From the NCBI RefSeq assembly GCF_010389155.1, contig NC_057764.1, forward strand, positions 10,540,001-10,604,000: a DNA stretch of 64,000 nt, given 5' to 3'. Made by a program: the position numbers and the translations under genes. This document shows, piece after piece, positions 11,269 through 22,311 of the stretch. The notes under the pieces are model-generated. The model was not told the origin of the DNA, ran no database searches, and was given only the letters and a program-made list of their open reading frames with translations. Source of the DNA: Erigeron canadensis (Eukaryota; Streptophyta; Magnoliopsida; Asterales; Asteraceae). How positions within the stretch are numbered: position 1 is the first letter of the stretch; each line of letters opens with the position of its first letter.

Positions 11269-12967
11269 AAGTCTCATCAAAGTCAACGCCTTCTGCTTGA
11301 CAGTAACCCTTGGCAACCAATCTGGCCTTGTTTCTTACAACATTGCCATCTTCATCCATCTTGTTGCGGTAGACCCATCTGGTTCCAATCGGTTCCTTTT
11401 TCAAACCGGATGGACAAGGAACTAATTCCCAAACATTATTCCTTTCGAACTCGCTGAGCTCTTCTTGCATAGCCTCAACCCAGCTTGAATCTGCCATAGC
11501 CTCGTCAATCTTCTTTGGTTTTATCAGTGATAAGAAGGTGACGTTTAAACATTGTTCACTGGTGGCTCTTCTAGACTGAACCCCACTAGTTGGATCTCCA
11601 ATGATCTGGTCAATTGGATGTGTAGTTGTCCATCTGGTGTAATGTCTAGGATTGTAAGATACAATATCAATGCAAGTTACCTGGGGATCCTCTTCAGTTG
11701 TAGCAACTGGTGGAGGATCTGCCCAGACTACTTCTGCATCTTCATCAGAATCATTTAGATCACGATTTGCATCATGAAATACTTCATTTAAAGGCATTTC
11801 TTGAAGTACAGGTGAATCTGGAGGATTTTCTGCAGCAATCTGGATATCTTCAGGTTCTGATATTGGAGTGGCACGAACATCTGATCCAATCACCAGTTTA
11901 TGTGGTAAATTAAAACTGATGGAGGGATTAAATGAAATGTCACTTGAGGAATTCTTCCTCTTCTTGCTAACTGGTTCCAATCTTGGTTGATTGGAAACAT
12001 CTTCTGGAGGGCTAACTGACTGATGAACTTGGTCAGACACTCCAAAATTAATCTGGGAAGCTTGAGAATTATCAAAGTTTGGTTTCTTGTAAATTGCATC
12101 ATTGGATTCGTCAAATGTAACATGAATTGTCTCATGAACTTTTAAAAGTCTATAATTATAAACTCTAAAAGTTTTTCTGATATCAGAATATCCAAGAAAT
12201 ACTCCTTCATCTACTTTGGCATCGAACTTGCCAAGTTGACTTGAGTCATTTAAGATGAAAAGTGGACAACCACATACATGGAAATAACCAATATTTGGTT
12301 TCCTCTTGCGAAGCACTTCATAGGCAGTCTTCCTATGTCTCTTGACATAAACAGATCGATTCTGGTTATGGCAAGCTAGTGACACTGCTTCTCCCCAAAA
12401 ACTGGTTGGAAGACCAGATTCCGATAGCATACTTCTGGCAGCTTCAATTAAAGTTCTATTTTTCCTCTCAACTACACCATTTTGTTCAGGTGAGTAAGCT
12501 GAAGAGAATTTCTGAGAAATGCCAGTGTCATTACAAAATGATTCAAGTACTTTATTTTGAAATTCTGTACCATTATCACTTCGTAATTGACAAACTTTAT
12601 GAGAATATTTGAGCTCAATTCTTTTGATGAGTGAGATGATTTCAGCAGGTGCATCACTTTTGGATCTGAGAAATACCACCCAGCAAAATCTGGTGTATTC
12701 ATCCACAACGACCAAAGTATATTTCTTGCCAGCTTTGGTTTGAACATTCACTGGACCAAACAAATCCATGTGGACCATGTGAAGAGGTTCAGTGATGCTA
12801 AAATTCTGCCTTGTCTTGAAACTGGCTCTTTTCTGCTTGCCTATCTCACAACCAGGCCATGGCTTCTCCTTTTTATAGGAAATCTGAGGAATCCCATCAA
12901 CAAGTTGTTTTCTAGACAACTTATTAATATTTTTGAAATTTAGATGGGATAACCTCTTGTGCCACAA
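11262..12967 (-). pseudogene. Integrase and RT start of element B
   Basis: It opens LWHKRLSHLNF (His-His of the zinc finger) followed by a CXXXXC-like GCEIGKQKRA in which the first expected Cys reads Gly. Then come MDLFGPVNV (first catalytic Asp), LRSDNGTEF (second Asp) and SPEQNGVVERKNRT (Glu), so the DDE core is intact. It continues through the GKFDAKVDEGVFLGYS block, an acidic linker and the RT start EPIGTRWVYR. The integrase would insert cDNA into nuclear DNA. The upstream TGA at 12968-12970 falls where the family has Trp, cutting it from protease. Confidence 0.9.
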
Positions 12968-13414
12968 TCAGTTGGTGTCTTCATCAGCCTTGGTATAAAA
13001 ACATTGCTCTTGAGGGGCAGTTTCCATATCCATGACGTATACATTTCCCTTCCTTGGTGCAACCATAACCACTTTCCAATCTTTGTTAAATATGGTACCT
13101 TGAGCAATATCGAACAGTACCTTATATCCGTCGTCACACAGTTGACTGACACTTATTAGGTTGTATTTCAATCCATTGACAAAGGCAACTTTAGTGAACT
13201 GGATCTGTCCATTATTGATTATACCATATCCCCCAGTTTTCCCACTTCCATCATTTCCAAACGTCACCGCCGGTCCATCTTGGACGGTGAACTCTTCCAG
13301 CAGGGGCTTACATCCGGTCATCGTCCGTCCAGCTGCGATGTCCAGATACCAGGTAATTTTTTTACGATCGCCCTGCACACCCACAAAAGAAATTAGTTTT
13401 CTTTGGGAACCCAT
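12968..13414 (-). pseudogene. Protease region of element B, active site altered
   Basis: The frame reads WYLDIAAGRTMTG where copia proteases have a D-S-G centred motif. The Asp is kept but the next two residues are Ile-Ala, so the aspartic protease is probably dead. Typical pre-integrase blocks follow (VKYNLISVSQLCDDG-like, GNVYVMDMETA). The frame overlaps the end of the gag tail by about 20 bases, implying a frameshift near 13395. Confidence 0.82.
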
Positions 13415-14618
13415 CTGGGTTCACTGGACTCACACTGGGAATCCACAGTTTCCTTCTGGGGTTGTGAACTGGAGGCTAAAGCTGGTGATTTTCCAACTTC
13501 AGGAGTAAAAGTTTTGGAAATAACAGGAGTTTTACCCTTTTTCTTCTTAGATTTTGTTCCAGATTGAACAATTTGTTTCTTATTTTTCTTTGAAAGGGGT
13601 TTTTCAATAACATTTTGTTTTGCAACTGGAGGGGTTGAAGTTCCTTCCAGGTTTTTGATTTTGGCAGTGCAACTCTGAACCTGTCTAGACAAAAGTTGGA
13701 GTTTCTCTTCCATTCTTAACAAAATATTTATTTTCATCAGGCAGCTGAGCCTTGGACTGGGGCTCGGCAGTGGTCTTGGTCTTTTGAGTCTTGGGCTCTT
13801 TAGACTTTTGAGGCAAAGGCTTTTCACCTGCAACCTTCTTACCTGGAACTTTAGCCTTTTGGGCTCCAGATTTAACCTCAACAGGGGTGGTCTCAACAGA
13901 TTCAGTTTTCTTGGAACATTCAGGTTGGTCATAAGGGGTCTCAATTCGGATGCTTTATGGCAATTCATGAATATCAAGAATTGCAGCTGCCATCTCTTTA
14001 TCTCCAGCACCAATTGCTCTAATTTGGGCAAAAATGGTCTTAGTGCAAGCATCATAGTTCCTCCCAGATGCCCTTACCCAGGTTTTGATAACCATTTGTT
14101 CTTTTTCAAGGTCAGATTGCAATTTTTGGTTATCTAGTTCCAAAGCCTCATTCAAGGCAACTGACTCATCGAGAGCCAACTGGACACTTTGAAAATCATT
14201 TGCCATGGTTTTTAAATTGTTTAATTCATTTAAAATTGTTTCCAGATACATTTCACCATCGGTTCTAACAGTTTCAACAAATAACAAATTACCATTAAGT
14301 GATTCAGCAATGTCCAGTTTTGATTCTATATCCTGTTCAATATCATAATCATATACCTTTTTTCAGTATGATATCAACCCATCTTCCTGAGAAAACATCT
14401 TCCTTCACCAGACGTTGAGTTTGCTTGTCTTCTAGTGCCATAAAACATACATCTCTGATCTTCTCTTCATCATCAGATGAGTCATCAGAGAGTTCCCATT
14501 TCTCTTCAACATTAGCCACTAAACATTTATTTTGCTCCTTTTCTTTTTCAAGAGAAAGGAGAGCAATTTGGGCCTTTAATTTCTTATATTTGTTCTTATA
14601 AGAATCATCAGATTTATG
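13393..14618 (-). pseudogene. C-terminal gag region of element B, broken
   Basis: This continues the gag frame after its stop. It reads an acidic region (ELSDDSSDDEEK), two stops near 14340-14360, a 110-codon coiled-coil piece (13955-14287) and, after a frameshift, a Lys/Pro-rich tail ending SEPRWVPKEN. Coiled-coil plus basic tail is usual in long Sirevirus gags. No enzymatic motif is present. Confidence 0.65.
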
Positions 14619-15830
14619 TTATGTAATGGCAGAGGGACCAGTTTGATTGTTCATCTGACTAGATCTGCATTCCTTCATAAAGTGACCTTTCTTACCACAC
14701 TTATAGCAGGTAAGATTGGCTTTATCCAGAGAGTTGGAGCTGGAAGCATTATTTGAGCCATTAAATCGATTAGATTTATGCTTAAACCTATTAAAAGTTT
14801 TAGCAATCATGGCTACCAGATCATCATTGTCAGTTTCATCACAATCTTCACTGATTTCAGTGGTCAGTCCTGAGTTCAAGAAACTGTTCAACATCTCCTT
14901 CATCGAATGTGGCTGGACATTCTCAGCAGACATTAAAGCAGCACAAGGTTGGCCAGTCAAGCTAGCAACCTTTGAACTCTGGGCATGATTGATAGCATCC
15001 TGCTCAGCCACCAGTCTTGCAGCATTATTATCTTCAGTGAATCTGAAGGCTCCATAGAGAGATGCAAGAGTGTGACTGTGCAGGGTCTTACCTTGTCTAA
15101 GGACAAGAATCATGTGTGCCCACTTGGTTGGAAGAATATCACAAAATTTTTCAAAAAGAATATCTTTATCTTTTTCAACACCCAACCCTCTTAGCTGATT
15201 AATGAGGCTAGTAAATCTGGTGTATGTACCAGTTAAACTTTCATTGGGCTGGGCAAAGAAGGTTTCATACTTCTTGTTCAAAGCAACTTTTCTGGTGGAC
15301 AAGGTGTCATTTCCTCCTTCAAACTGAAGAATTAATTCATCCCACATAGACTTGGAATTGGGAAATAACACAAGTGTTGGAATTAAGTCTTCAGGGACAG
15401 CGCCTAAGATCATGTTTTTTAGTTTGGTATCCAAGTCAACCAGTCTGCGATCCTCATCAGACCAATGGTCTTCAGGCTTCTCCCTAGTACCTCTTCTACC
15501 AGTTGGGTCAAGAAGAGGACTAACACCATAGGACATAGGTATATATGGTCCATCTTTTAAGATTTTCAACATATACCTGTCTATCCCACCAAAATGCAAA
15601 AGCATTCTGGCCTTCCACGTGCCAAACTTGTCATCATCCCCATCGAATTTAGGGACAGGGGTGTTGGAATAATGCACGTGGACATGGCTGGGAGCAGGAG
15701 GGGTAGGAGGAGGAGGGTTATTATTAACAACATGCTCAGGATTAGTTTGAGTTGTTTGATTAATAGGTGGTGTTTGATTACTAGTTTCGAAATTAGGACC
15801 AGAACCATTTCCACTTCCAGTAGCAGCCAT
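14619..15830 (-). CDS. Gag capsid-nucleocapsid of element B, 403 codons
   Basis: Starting at the ATG 43 bases after the primer site, it has a Gly/Ser/Pro-rich head, a UBN2/retrotransposon-gag-like capsid (FDGDDDKFGTWKARML, about residues 63-78; KSMWDELILQFEGG about 165) and a zinc knuckle CYKCGKKGHFMKEC near residue 380. Gag packs element RNA into particles. The stop at 14619-14621 comes early, since family-like sequence continues in frame beyond it. The open part may still be translatable, but the element as a whole is defective. Confidence 0.85.
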   Translation of the reverse strand: MAATGSGNGSGPNFETSNQTPPINQTTQTNPEHVVNNNPPPPTPPAPSHVHVHYSNTPVPKFDGDDDKFGTWKARMLLHFGGIDRYMLKILKDGPYIPMSYGVSPLLDPTGRRGTREKPEDHWSDEDRRLVDLDTKLKNMILGAVPEDLIPTLVLFPNSKSMWDELILQFEGGNDTLSTRKVALNKKYETFFAQPNESLTGTYTRFTSLINQLRGLGVEKDKDILFEKFCDILPTKWAHMILVLRQGKTLHSHTLASLYGAFRFTEDNNAARLVAEQDAINHAQSSKVASLTGQPCAALMSAENVQPHSMKEMLNSFLNSGLTTEISEDCDETDNDDLVAMIAKTFNRFKHKSNRFNGSNNASSSNSLDKANLTCYKCGKKGHFMKECRSSQMNNQTGPSAIT

Positions 15831-15872
15831 CTGAACAGATCTAGGTCATAGAATATAAAATTCAACCTTTCT

Positions 15873-15884
15873 GCTCTGATACCA
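15873..15884 (-). other. Primer-binding site of element B
   Basis: On the minus strand TGGTATCAGAGC lies two bases after the LTR. It is complementary to the 3' end of plant initiator-Met tRNA, the usual primer of copia elements. Confidence 0.9.
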
Positions 15885-15886
15885 CT

Positions 15887-16853
15887 TGTAAGTCCCAACT
15901 ACACGTAGATGGTACAACTGGAGACACCTCTATGTCAATAGTGGATTTATATGCAATACACTTATCAAATCTGGATGAGACCAGTTAAGATAAGTGGTAT
16001 ACCAGGTATATCTGGAAGGTTTACTTATTAAGGTAACAATACAAATAAGTAAATAACAATGCAATAAATAACTTAAGACATAAAGTAAATGGTGAGACAA
16101 TATGTATTTTTCATATGTATTTTATTTATTGATGTATAAACAAAATACAAAGATTGATGCGGAACCAAGATATTACAAGTATGTAAATATCCTAACAACC
16201 TATGAAATATAATTGATCTAAACTTGAAAATCTCTAAAACAATCGAAACACTTAAAGTTGTGAAGTGATTCTTTTTGCAATTGAGAGAATTTGCACAAGA
16301 ACACCAATATATATTGCAGAGAGATTTTTCAAAGATATATTTTTGTGTGTGCAAATGGCTTGTATTTATAGGCAAAGGTTGAGATTGGGATGTCAACTTT
16401 GTCGTACAAATATGGTTGAGATGCATTTAAGATTGTTATGGAAATCCTTAAAATGCTATATAAAGTATGTCAGAGAACATACTTTATTCAACCTGCTTTT
16501 GTACTTTATATAAGGATAATTGGTATTATCCGGGTAATAGTACACAAAGCAATAAAGCCATTTTCCTCGTAATCAGTGTAAAGGTTTGTAACTCCTTTAC
16601 ACTGAATATCTCTCCAGTTGTTGATCTGGTTAAACTGGTCACTGGGCTTCGCTACTATGGCCAGTTTCTATCTTCCATTTGATGTCTTCGACTTCAACTG
16701 GAAGGTCTTCATTTCGTCAGATCTTCAACTGGAGGAAGTCACCAGTTGCATTAACTGTACGCTGCAACTTGACTTCACATATTTATGGACAAATCTAATA
16801 GTCTCCAGATGCAACTGGAGACTGGCCAGTTTTCACTAAAACTGGTCCTAACA
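15887..16853 (-). repeat. 5' LTR of element B (967 bp)
   Basis: On the minus strand it starts TGTTAGGACCAG at 16853 and ends in CTTACA at 15887, next to the primer site. A TATA box CTATAAATA lies on the minus strand at about 16363-16371. The first 250 bases (U3) are crowded with AACTGG/CCAGTT, a MYB-like core. Only one copy is in the window. Confidence 0.8.
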
Positions 16854-16875
16854 TGAGACGAATAACTCATTTTCG

Positions 16876-17913
16876 ATGGGTGCTAGTAAGAATACCGCTA
16901 CATCATCTCCCATGGGTGAACAACCATTGAATACTAAGGAGGGTGAAGAAACACATGTTAATACTCAGAAGTCAGAATCCAACTCTAACAAAATTGATAG
17001 GGATAAGAAACCGAGTCCATGAGTTAAGGATGTGTAGCCAAATGGTTCAATGGTAGCTCAGCCCCAACTTCATAACAATGCAAAACAGGTCTCTTATGTA
17101 GCAAAAGTTATATCTGGCATTGAAAGAAAACATGTTAACTTTTGTTATCTTGAATCTATGGGATCTTATGGTGATGTTGATATTGTTTTACCTCGTGAAA
17201 GTGTTCGTGCGGTCCAGGATAAATATGCTAATACTTTATATGATCATTTTTTGGGGAAACGCCAAGCTTATCTTGTAGCTAAGAACTTTGCCAGTACTAA
17301 TTGGGTAAAATACGGATTCCAGCGTATTATGATGAACGCTAATTGATTTTTCTTCTTTAAATTTGCGGATAAGAATGGGTTACAATCTGTGTTAGAGGGT
17401 GGTCCTTGGTTGGTTAGAAGTATATACCGATTTTTTTGAACACATGGACACCTTCAATGGTTTTGAAAAAGGAGGAAATCAAGAATGTGGTTGTGTGGAT
17501 AAAAATTCATAACATTCCGCTTGCAGCATATTCAGATGATGGATTAAGTATGTGAGCATCCAGGATAGGCACCCCTAAAATGCTTGACTCTTATACGACT
17601 ACCATGTGTTCAAAAGCATGGATCGTAGTAGTTATGCCAGGGCCATGATCGAGATTTCTGCTGAGAAAGATTTAAAAGACGATTTAAAGAATGTAATCCC
17701 GGTAATGGATGCGGAGGGATTTGTGAAACAAACCATGAAAATTGAATGAGAATGGAAGACTATTAGGTGTGCACATTGCTGTGTTTTTGGACATATGGAC
17801 CGTCAGTGTTTGAACATGGTGAGAAAATTGTCTAAGATAGCCGCGAAGGAAACGGATAATGATAGGTTCCAGCTAGTGAAAGGGGAAGGTAAAGCCAAGC
17901 ACTTCAAAGGCTA
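16876..17913 (+). pseudogene. LINE1 ORF1 (nucleic-acid-binding protein) remnant
   Basis: From ATG at 16876 the frame has stops around 17023, 17035 and 17343. The DUF4283-like core reads NWVKYGFQRIMMN and VLEGGPWLVRS, aligning with LINE2 ORF1. A zinc knuckle CAHCCVFGHMDRQC lies at 17768-17809. The protein would coat LINE RNA. Several frameshifts make it nonfunctional. Confidence 0.75.
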
Positions 17914-18169
17914 GTACTTCAAAGGCTCCTATAATGACCTCAAATGCCTATGAACTTCTCTCTGACTACGGACCTACAGCTAATGAGCTTCTAGTTTCAG
18001 AACCTTATAAAGAAGAATCCGTAAAAGAAAAGAAAGATACAGCTGATAATGATACAGATGAGGAGATAGAGGTTGTATATGATGAATCTAGAAAAGTTTA
18101 TGGCAGCCAACACCGAACCCATAAAAACTTATGAGGGGGTAAGCACTCCCGGTAATGATGCTTTAAATG

Positions 18170-19582
18170 GGTAGTTTAGCCTCTGGTTATCAAGGGGTTA
18201 AACCGCCCTCTAAAACAGAAGGAGGTTCGTCAAGTGGTAAGTGAAAATCAACTTAATATTTGTGCTATTATGGAGTCCCACGTTGATATTTCTAAAGTTT
18301 TTAGTGTTTGTAAAACAATTTGCAAAACTTGGGATTGGACGTCTAATGGTTCTTTGTGTGATAAAGGAACCAGAATAATTGTGGGGTGGAATAGTGATTT
18401 AGTTGATGTTATGGTCTTGTCCCAAACTAGCCAAGTTATGCATGTTCAGATTATTTACAAACTAGACAAGAAAGCTCTCTTCTGCTCGTTCATATATGAT
18501 TATAATTACTGTAAGAAAAGAAGTGAACTATAGGAGAACTTATGTGATCATAAGCTAGCTGTTTGTGAGAGACAAACCATGGGTTTTACTTGGGGACTTA
18601 AACTCATCGATGAATCTAGAAGATAATTTCTATGGATCCTCAACTGTGAGCATTGGAATGAGGGACTTCAAGGAATGTGTTGAATAGATAGAGATAATGG
18701 ATATTAAATGCTCTAGATTTCATTACACTTGGAACCAAAAACCGATAAACGGTATTGGTATTTAAAGAAGGTCGACAGAGTCGTGGGAAACCTACAATTT
18801 ACTGTTGAATGTCCTAATTCACATGCAATTTACAAGCCCTATCGTCTGCTCAAACTTCCTAACATTGCTAGATCCAGACCAAAGCCCTTGTAATTTGCAA
18901 ACTTTCTAGTCCATTAAGAAAAGTTCAAAAGCGTGGTTGAGAAAGCTTGGAAGAATGATATTCCTGGAAATAACATGGTAGTTTTGAAGCTTAAATCACT
19001 TAAAACCCCACTTTGCGGAATCTTCTTTAAACGGGGTAACTTACATGATCGTGTGGTACAAGTGCGAGCTGAACTTGACATTTTACAAGCATCTTTAAAT
19101 GTTGATCCAGGAAACAAAGTGTTATGTGATAAGGAACCAAAAGTCCTAAACAATTTCAAAGCGACTGTCTTGGATGAAGAACCTTTTTTAAAGCAGAAAT
19201 CAAAGATCCATTGGCTACACGTTGGTGATTCGAATATATCCGATTTCATAATTCTATAAAGTGTAAAAACCACTTGAATAGGATTAAAATCATAAAAGAT
19301 GTAAATGGGATAGAATATGAGGGAGGTGATGTCCCCAAGGCTCTCATCCAACAACTTGAAACGTTTTTGGGTAATGAAAGACAGATTTTTGGAACGATTC
19401 CCTCAAGTAGTTCACTAAGAGACTCACTCTTCACAAAGTGAGTAACATGACCAGACTAGTTACTAATGAAGTTATTAAAGATGCTATGTTCTCGATTGGT
19501 GATGATAAAGCACGAGGGCCTGATGGTTTTTCTTCAGCTTTTTTCAAGAGCTCATGGGATGTGGTTGGGGAAGACTTTCATT
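18170..19582 (+). pseudogene. LINE1 ORF2 remnant (endonuclease to RT start)
   Basis: The endonuclease part keeps AIMESHVDIS, with the expected catalytic Glu, and a decayed TWNQKP-like block near 18730. The linker includes KSKIHWLHVGDSN (about 19198) and the RT entry DDKARGPDGFSSAFFKSSWD (about 19503). Stops and frameshifts occur about every 100-300 bases. The palm domain is absent because the copy ends at 19582. Confidence 0.72.
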
Positions 19583-20571
19583 CGTGAGGTTGTGTACTTA
19601 AAGATCTTAAAAGGTCAGTATACTGAGGTGTCAAAATAATTGCGAAAATGTAACGTATTTGCTAGATATTGAATAATCACGTAAAATAATGCTTAAAAGA
19701 ATATTTTTATCAACATAGGACAGTAAAAGTAAAGATCTACTTGTAAAATCTAATAAATCAACATTTAAAGTGCCAAGATCTTGAATAAAAAACGTTAAAA
19801 TGTGATAATACTTAAGAATTCTTTAAGAAACAGTATAAAAGCAAAAATATGAGTAATTAATGTAAATAAAAAGATTACTTTGTAAAAGTTGATCTAAAGT
19901 AAGCAAAATGAAAAATATAGGCGATATTCGTAAGAAAAACGTTATATAATTTATAAATAAAGTAAAATGAATAAAAGGAGTAAGAACACCGTGATTTGTT
20001 GACGAGGAAAAGCCCTTAATGCTTCTGGATTGCCGGCATAAAAACCCCGGGAGGAAACAATCGTCCCTCCGTGCTACTTTTATTATTATAAATCAAAGAT
20101 AATTACAATTCGAGAGCCCAAGTGATTGATCTAAATGTTACAATGATGAAATGTGTTAAGTGTGATGTGTTTACAGAAGAAAATAGAGAGAAAGAAGTGT
20201 TTATTCAGTGATAAGTCGAAGTCCTTTAGCCTAGCAATCACTTGTCCCTTTTATAGAGAAAATATGTAACTAACTATACTAAAAATCTGGGATCTTGAGC
20301 TGCCTATCCTATAAATCTGGGATCTTTAGCAGATTCTTCTCTTTGACTTGATTACTTGGTAAATAGACATTGTGGAGCCATTTCTACACGTTTTCAACCA
20401 TAAATTCCGACTTTGGGGCAAGTCTACCATTTTACCTGTTCCTGTATTGCTAAGTTAAAGTAAAATAATGGTCAGATATCTTAGAGCCCCAAGATCTTGA
20501 ACCACGAAGATCTTGGACAATGAAGATCTTGGGACCTGAAGATCTTGGAGGTGAAAATCTCAGGCATAACA
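19583..20571 (-). repeat. Truncated Tat-type LTR between the two LINEs
   Basis: It matches the LTRs at 46435-47367 (same strand) and 49795-50620 (opposite strand). All share TTCGTGAGGTT near one end, the CGAGGAAAAGCCCTTAA and CCCCGGGAGGAAACAATCG blocks, and a terminal ...TAACA. The plus-left end lacks about 60 bases (no TGTTTCGGTCAAAAATTACC), so it is truncated. Minus-strand TATA: CTATAAAAGGG near 20255. Tandem GAAGATCTTGG units lie at about 20497-20553. Confidence 0.7.
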
Positions 20572-20836
20572 GGCTAGGGTTTCTCTCCTTTTCTTATCGT
20601 TTTTCTGATCTATTACCCTCTCTCTTTCTGTTTGATCTGATTGATTAGTGAGTAGGGTTGCTTGGTCCTGTGGGGTTTATACCTTGTGTACCCGGCCTAC
20701 TAATTGATTTCGATTGATAGTTTTGATTGAGGGTCTGTTAGAATTAGGGTTTTTCTTGAAATTTCGTTATTCTCTTATATACATAAAAAAAAGTCTCTTC
20801 TTTGTTGTGCCTTTTTTGGATGGATTAATGTGGTGA

Positions 20837-22170
20837 ATGAAGAGAGTTGTTTCTGATATTGGTATACATAGTTTACGTAATAATTTGCATCGTTTTAAAA
20901 GGATGAGTGGTATTGCTGTGAAAGAGTCGATTAGGATTTTAAAAAACCCTAATTGTTCATCTCCAGAAGTGAACAAGGCTAGTGTGAATGATGATTTTGA
21001 TACAATCTCCTCTCAAGCTGAGGAAAAGATTCCAGATCCCATGAAAGCAAGCAATCTAAATGAGAATGATCCTAAGCTTAAGAGTGGTGCTAATGGAGAA
21101 GATGGAAATTCGAGTAAAAAGACAAATTATGGTTCTTATGCGTCTGCGGTGAAGGCTGACATTCCTGTGAGGAAGGCTAATTTTTGACTTCTATCTACAG
21201 ATTTTGAAGTTGAAGGCGTCGACTTATTGATTCCTCTTTCTTCAGTTCTTGAGGTAAATAGTCGATTTTCCAACTCGTTGTATGGTTACTTTCTTGGTTA
21301 GCTTTCCCTGTGGTTGAAATGTATGTTAAGAATACATGGGCGAAATATGGACTAAAGAAGGTGATGATGAATACTATTGGTTTCTTTTTCTTTCAATTTG
21401 ATTCGAAAGATGGAATGAAACAAGTTCTGGAAAAGGGTCCATGGATGATTAGATCAACACCCATATTTTTAAATGAGTGGATTCCGAATGTTTCATTGTT
21501 AAAAAAGGATATGAATAATGTTTCTGTTTGGGTCAAGTTGTACGATGTCCCCTAAGCAGCCTATACTGAGGATGGATTAAGTATGTTGGCCTCAAAATTA
21601 GGTCGTCCTGTTTTGTTAGATTCTTATACGAGCCATATGTGTCTTCATTCTTGGAGGAGACATTTTTTAACTCGTGCTTTGATTGAAGTGGATGCCACAA
21701 AGGATTTTAAAGATCATCTGCTAGTTGGAATCCCCAATGTTAATGGGGAGGGCTTTACCACAAGAAGTCTCTATTGAATATGAATGGAGTCCCCCACATT
21801 GCAAATATTGTAAGGTTTTTGGACATGAAGATAAAACATGTCCCTTGCAGGAGAAGATAGTTCCTGAAAAGGCATCTCAACCTGATCAAGATAGATTTAC
21901 TACGGTTGTGCACAAAAGGAATAAAAATAAAAATAAAGGGAATCAGATCGACGGATTTAAACTTTAAAAACCGAAGCCTAATTTTGTCTATCGACATAAG
22001 CAGCAGGGGGTTGAATAATCCGGGTAGAACCAGCTCAAATTATGCTAATAAGGCTGGACCAAGTTCTTCTAAAGTACCATTGAAATCTGGTCATAACACT
22101 AGTAATCCGTTTTTTGTCTTGGACAGTGGCATCGATGAATATGGGAAGGAGGTAAAGGCTAATTCATAAG
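20837..22170 (+). pseudogene. LINE2 ORF1
   Basis: Begins MKRVVSDIGIHSLRNN. The DUF4283-like core (VKNTWAKYGLKKVMMN, VLEKGPWMIRSTPIFLNEW) lies at about 21320-21500. A zinc knuckle CKYCKVFGHEDKTC sits at about 21801-21842. Breaks: stop at 21185-21187, a small deletion and frameshift near 21297, a stop at 21553-21555 and one near 21775. Role in the family: RNA binding and chaperoning during target-primed reverse transcription. Confidence 0.82.
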
Positions 22171-22311
22171 GCAATAAAGAAAACACTAAGATGAGTAAAG
22201 ATCCTTTTCATGTCTCTGATTGTCCAGATTCTGATGATGATGAGGTGATTTTTTACGAAGCTGAGGAAACATTGAAAATAGGGGCAAGCACTCCTACTCA
22301 ATCAGTTCCCA

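Larger units (their letters stand above)
9081..16853 (-). mobile_element. Element B: Ty1/copia retrotransposon, 3' end interrupted by element A
   Basis: On the minus strand the order is LTR (16853-15887), primer site, gag, protease, integrase, RT, RNase H (stop near 10029), a spacer with a purine tract, and the start of a further ORF at 9273. No copy of the 967-bp LTR is found on the left, so the 3' LTR should lie beyond element A, outside the window, or has been lost. The long Lys/Pro-rich gag tail and the extra 3' ORF suggest the Sirevirus branch. Confidence 0.8.
16854..19582 (+). mobile_element. LINE1: decayed plant L1-type retrotransposon
   Basis: Two ORF remnants in the LINE order: a DUF4283/CCHC ORF1, then an endonuclease-RT ORF2. 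Sequence stops near the start of RT, where a Tat LTR fragment begins. The left edge is the LTR of element B, so the 5' end may be on the far side of B. It is related to but clearly diverged from LINE2. Confidence 0.75.

Noticed and set aside
13784..14137. Plus-strand 117-codon ORF and other plus ORFs opposite B gag and pol
   Set aside because: Shadows of the minus-strand gag and integrase; no motifs.
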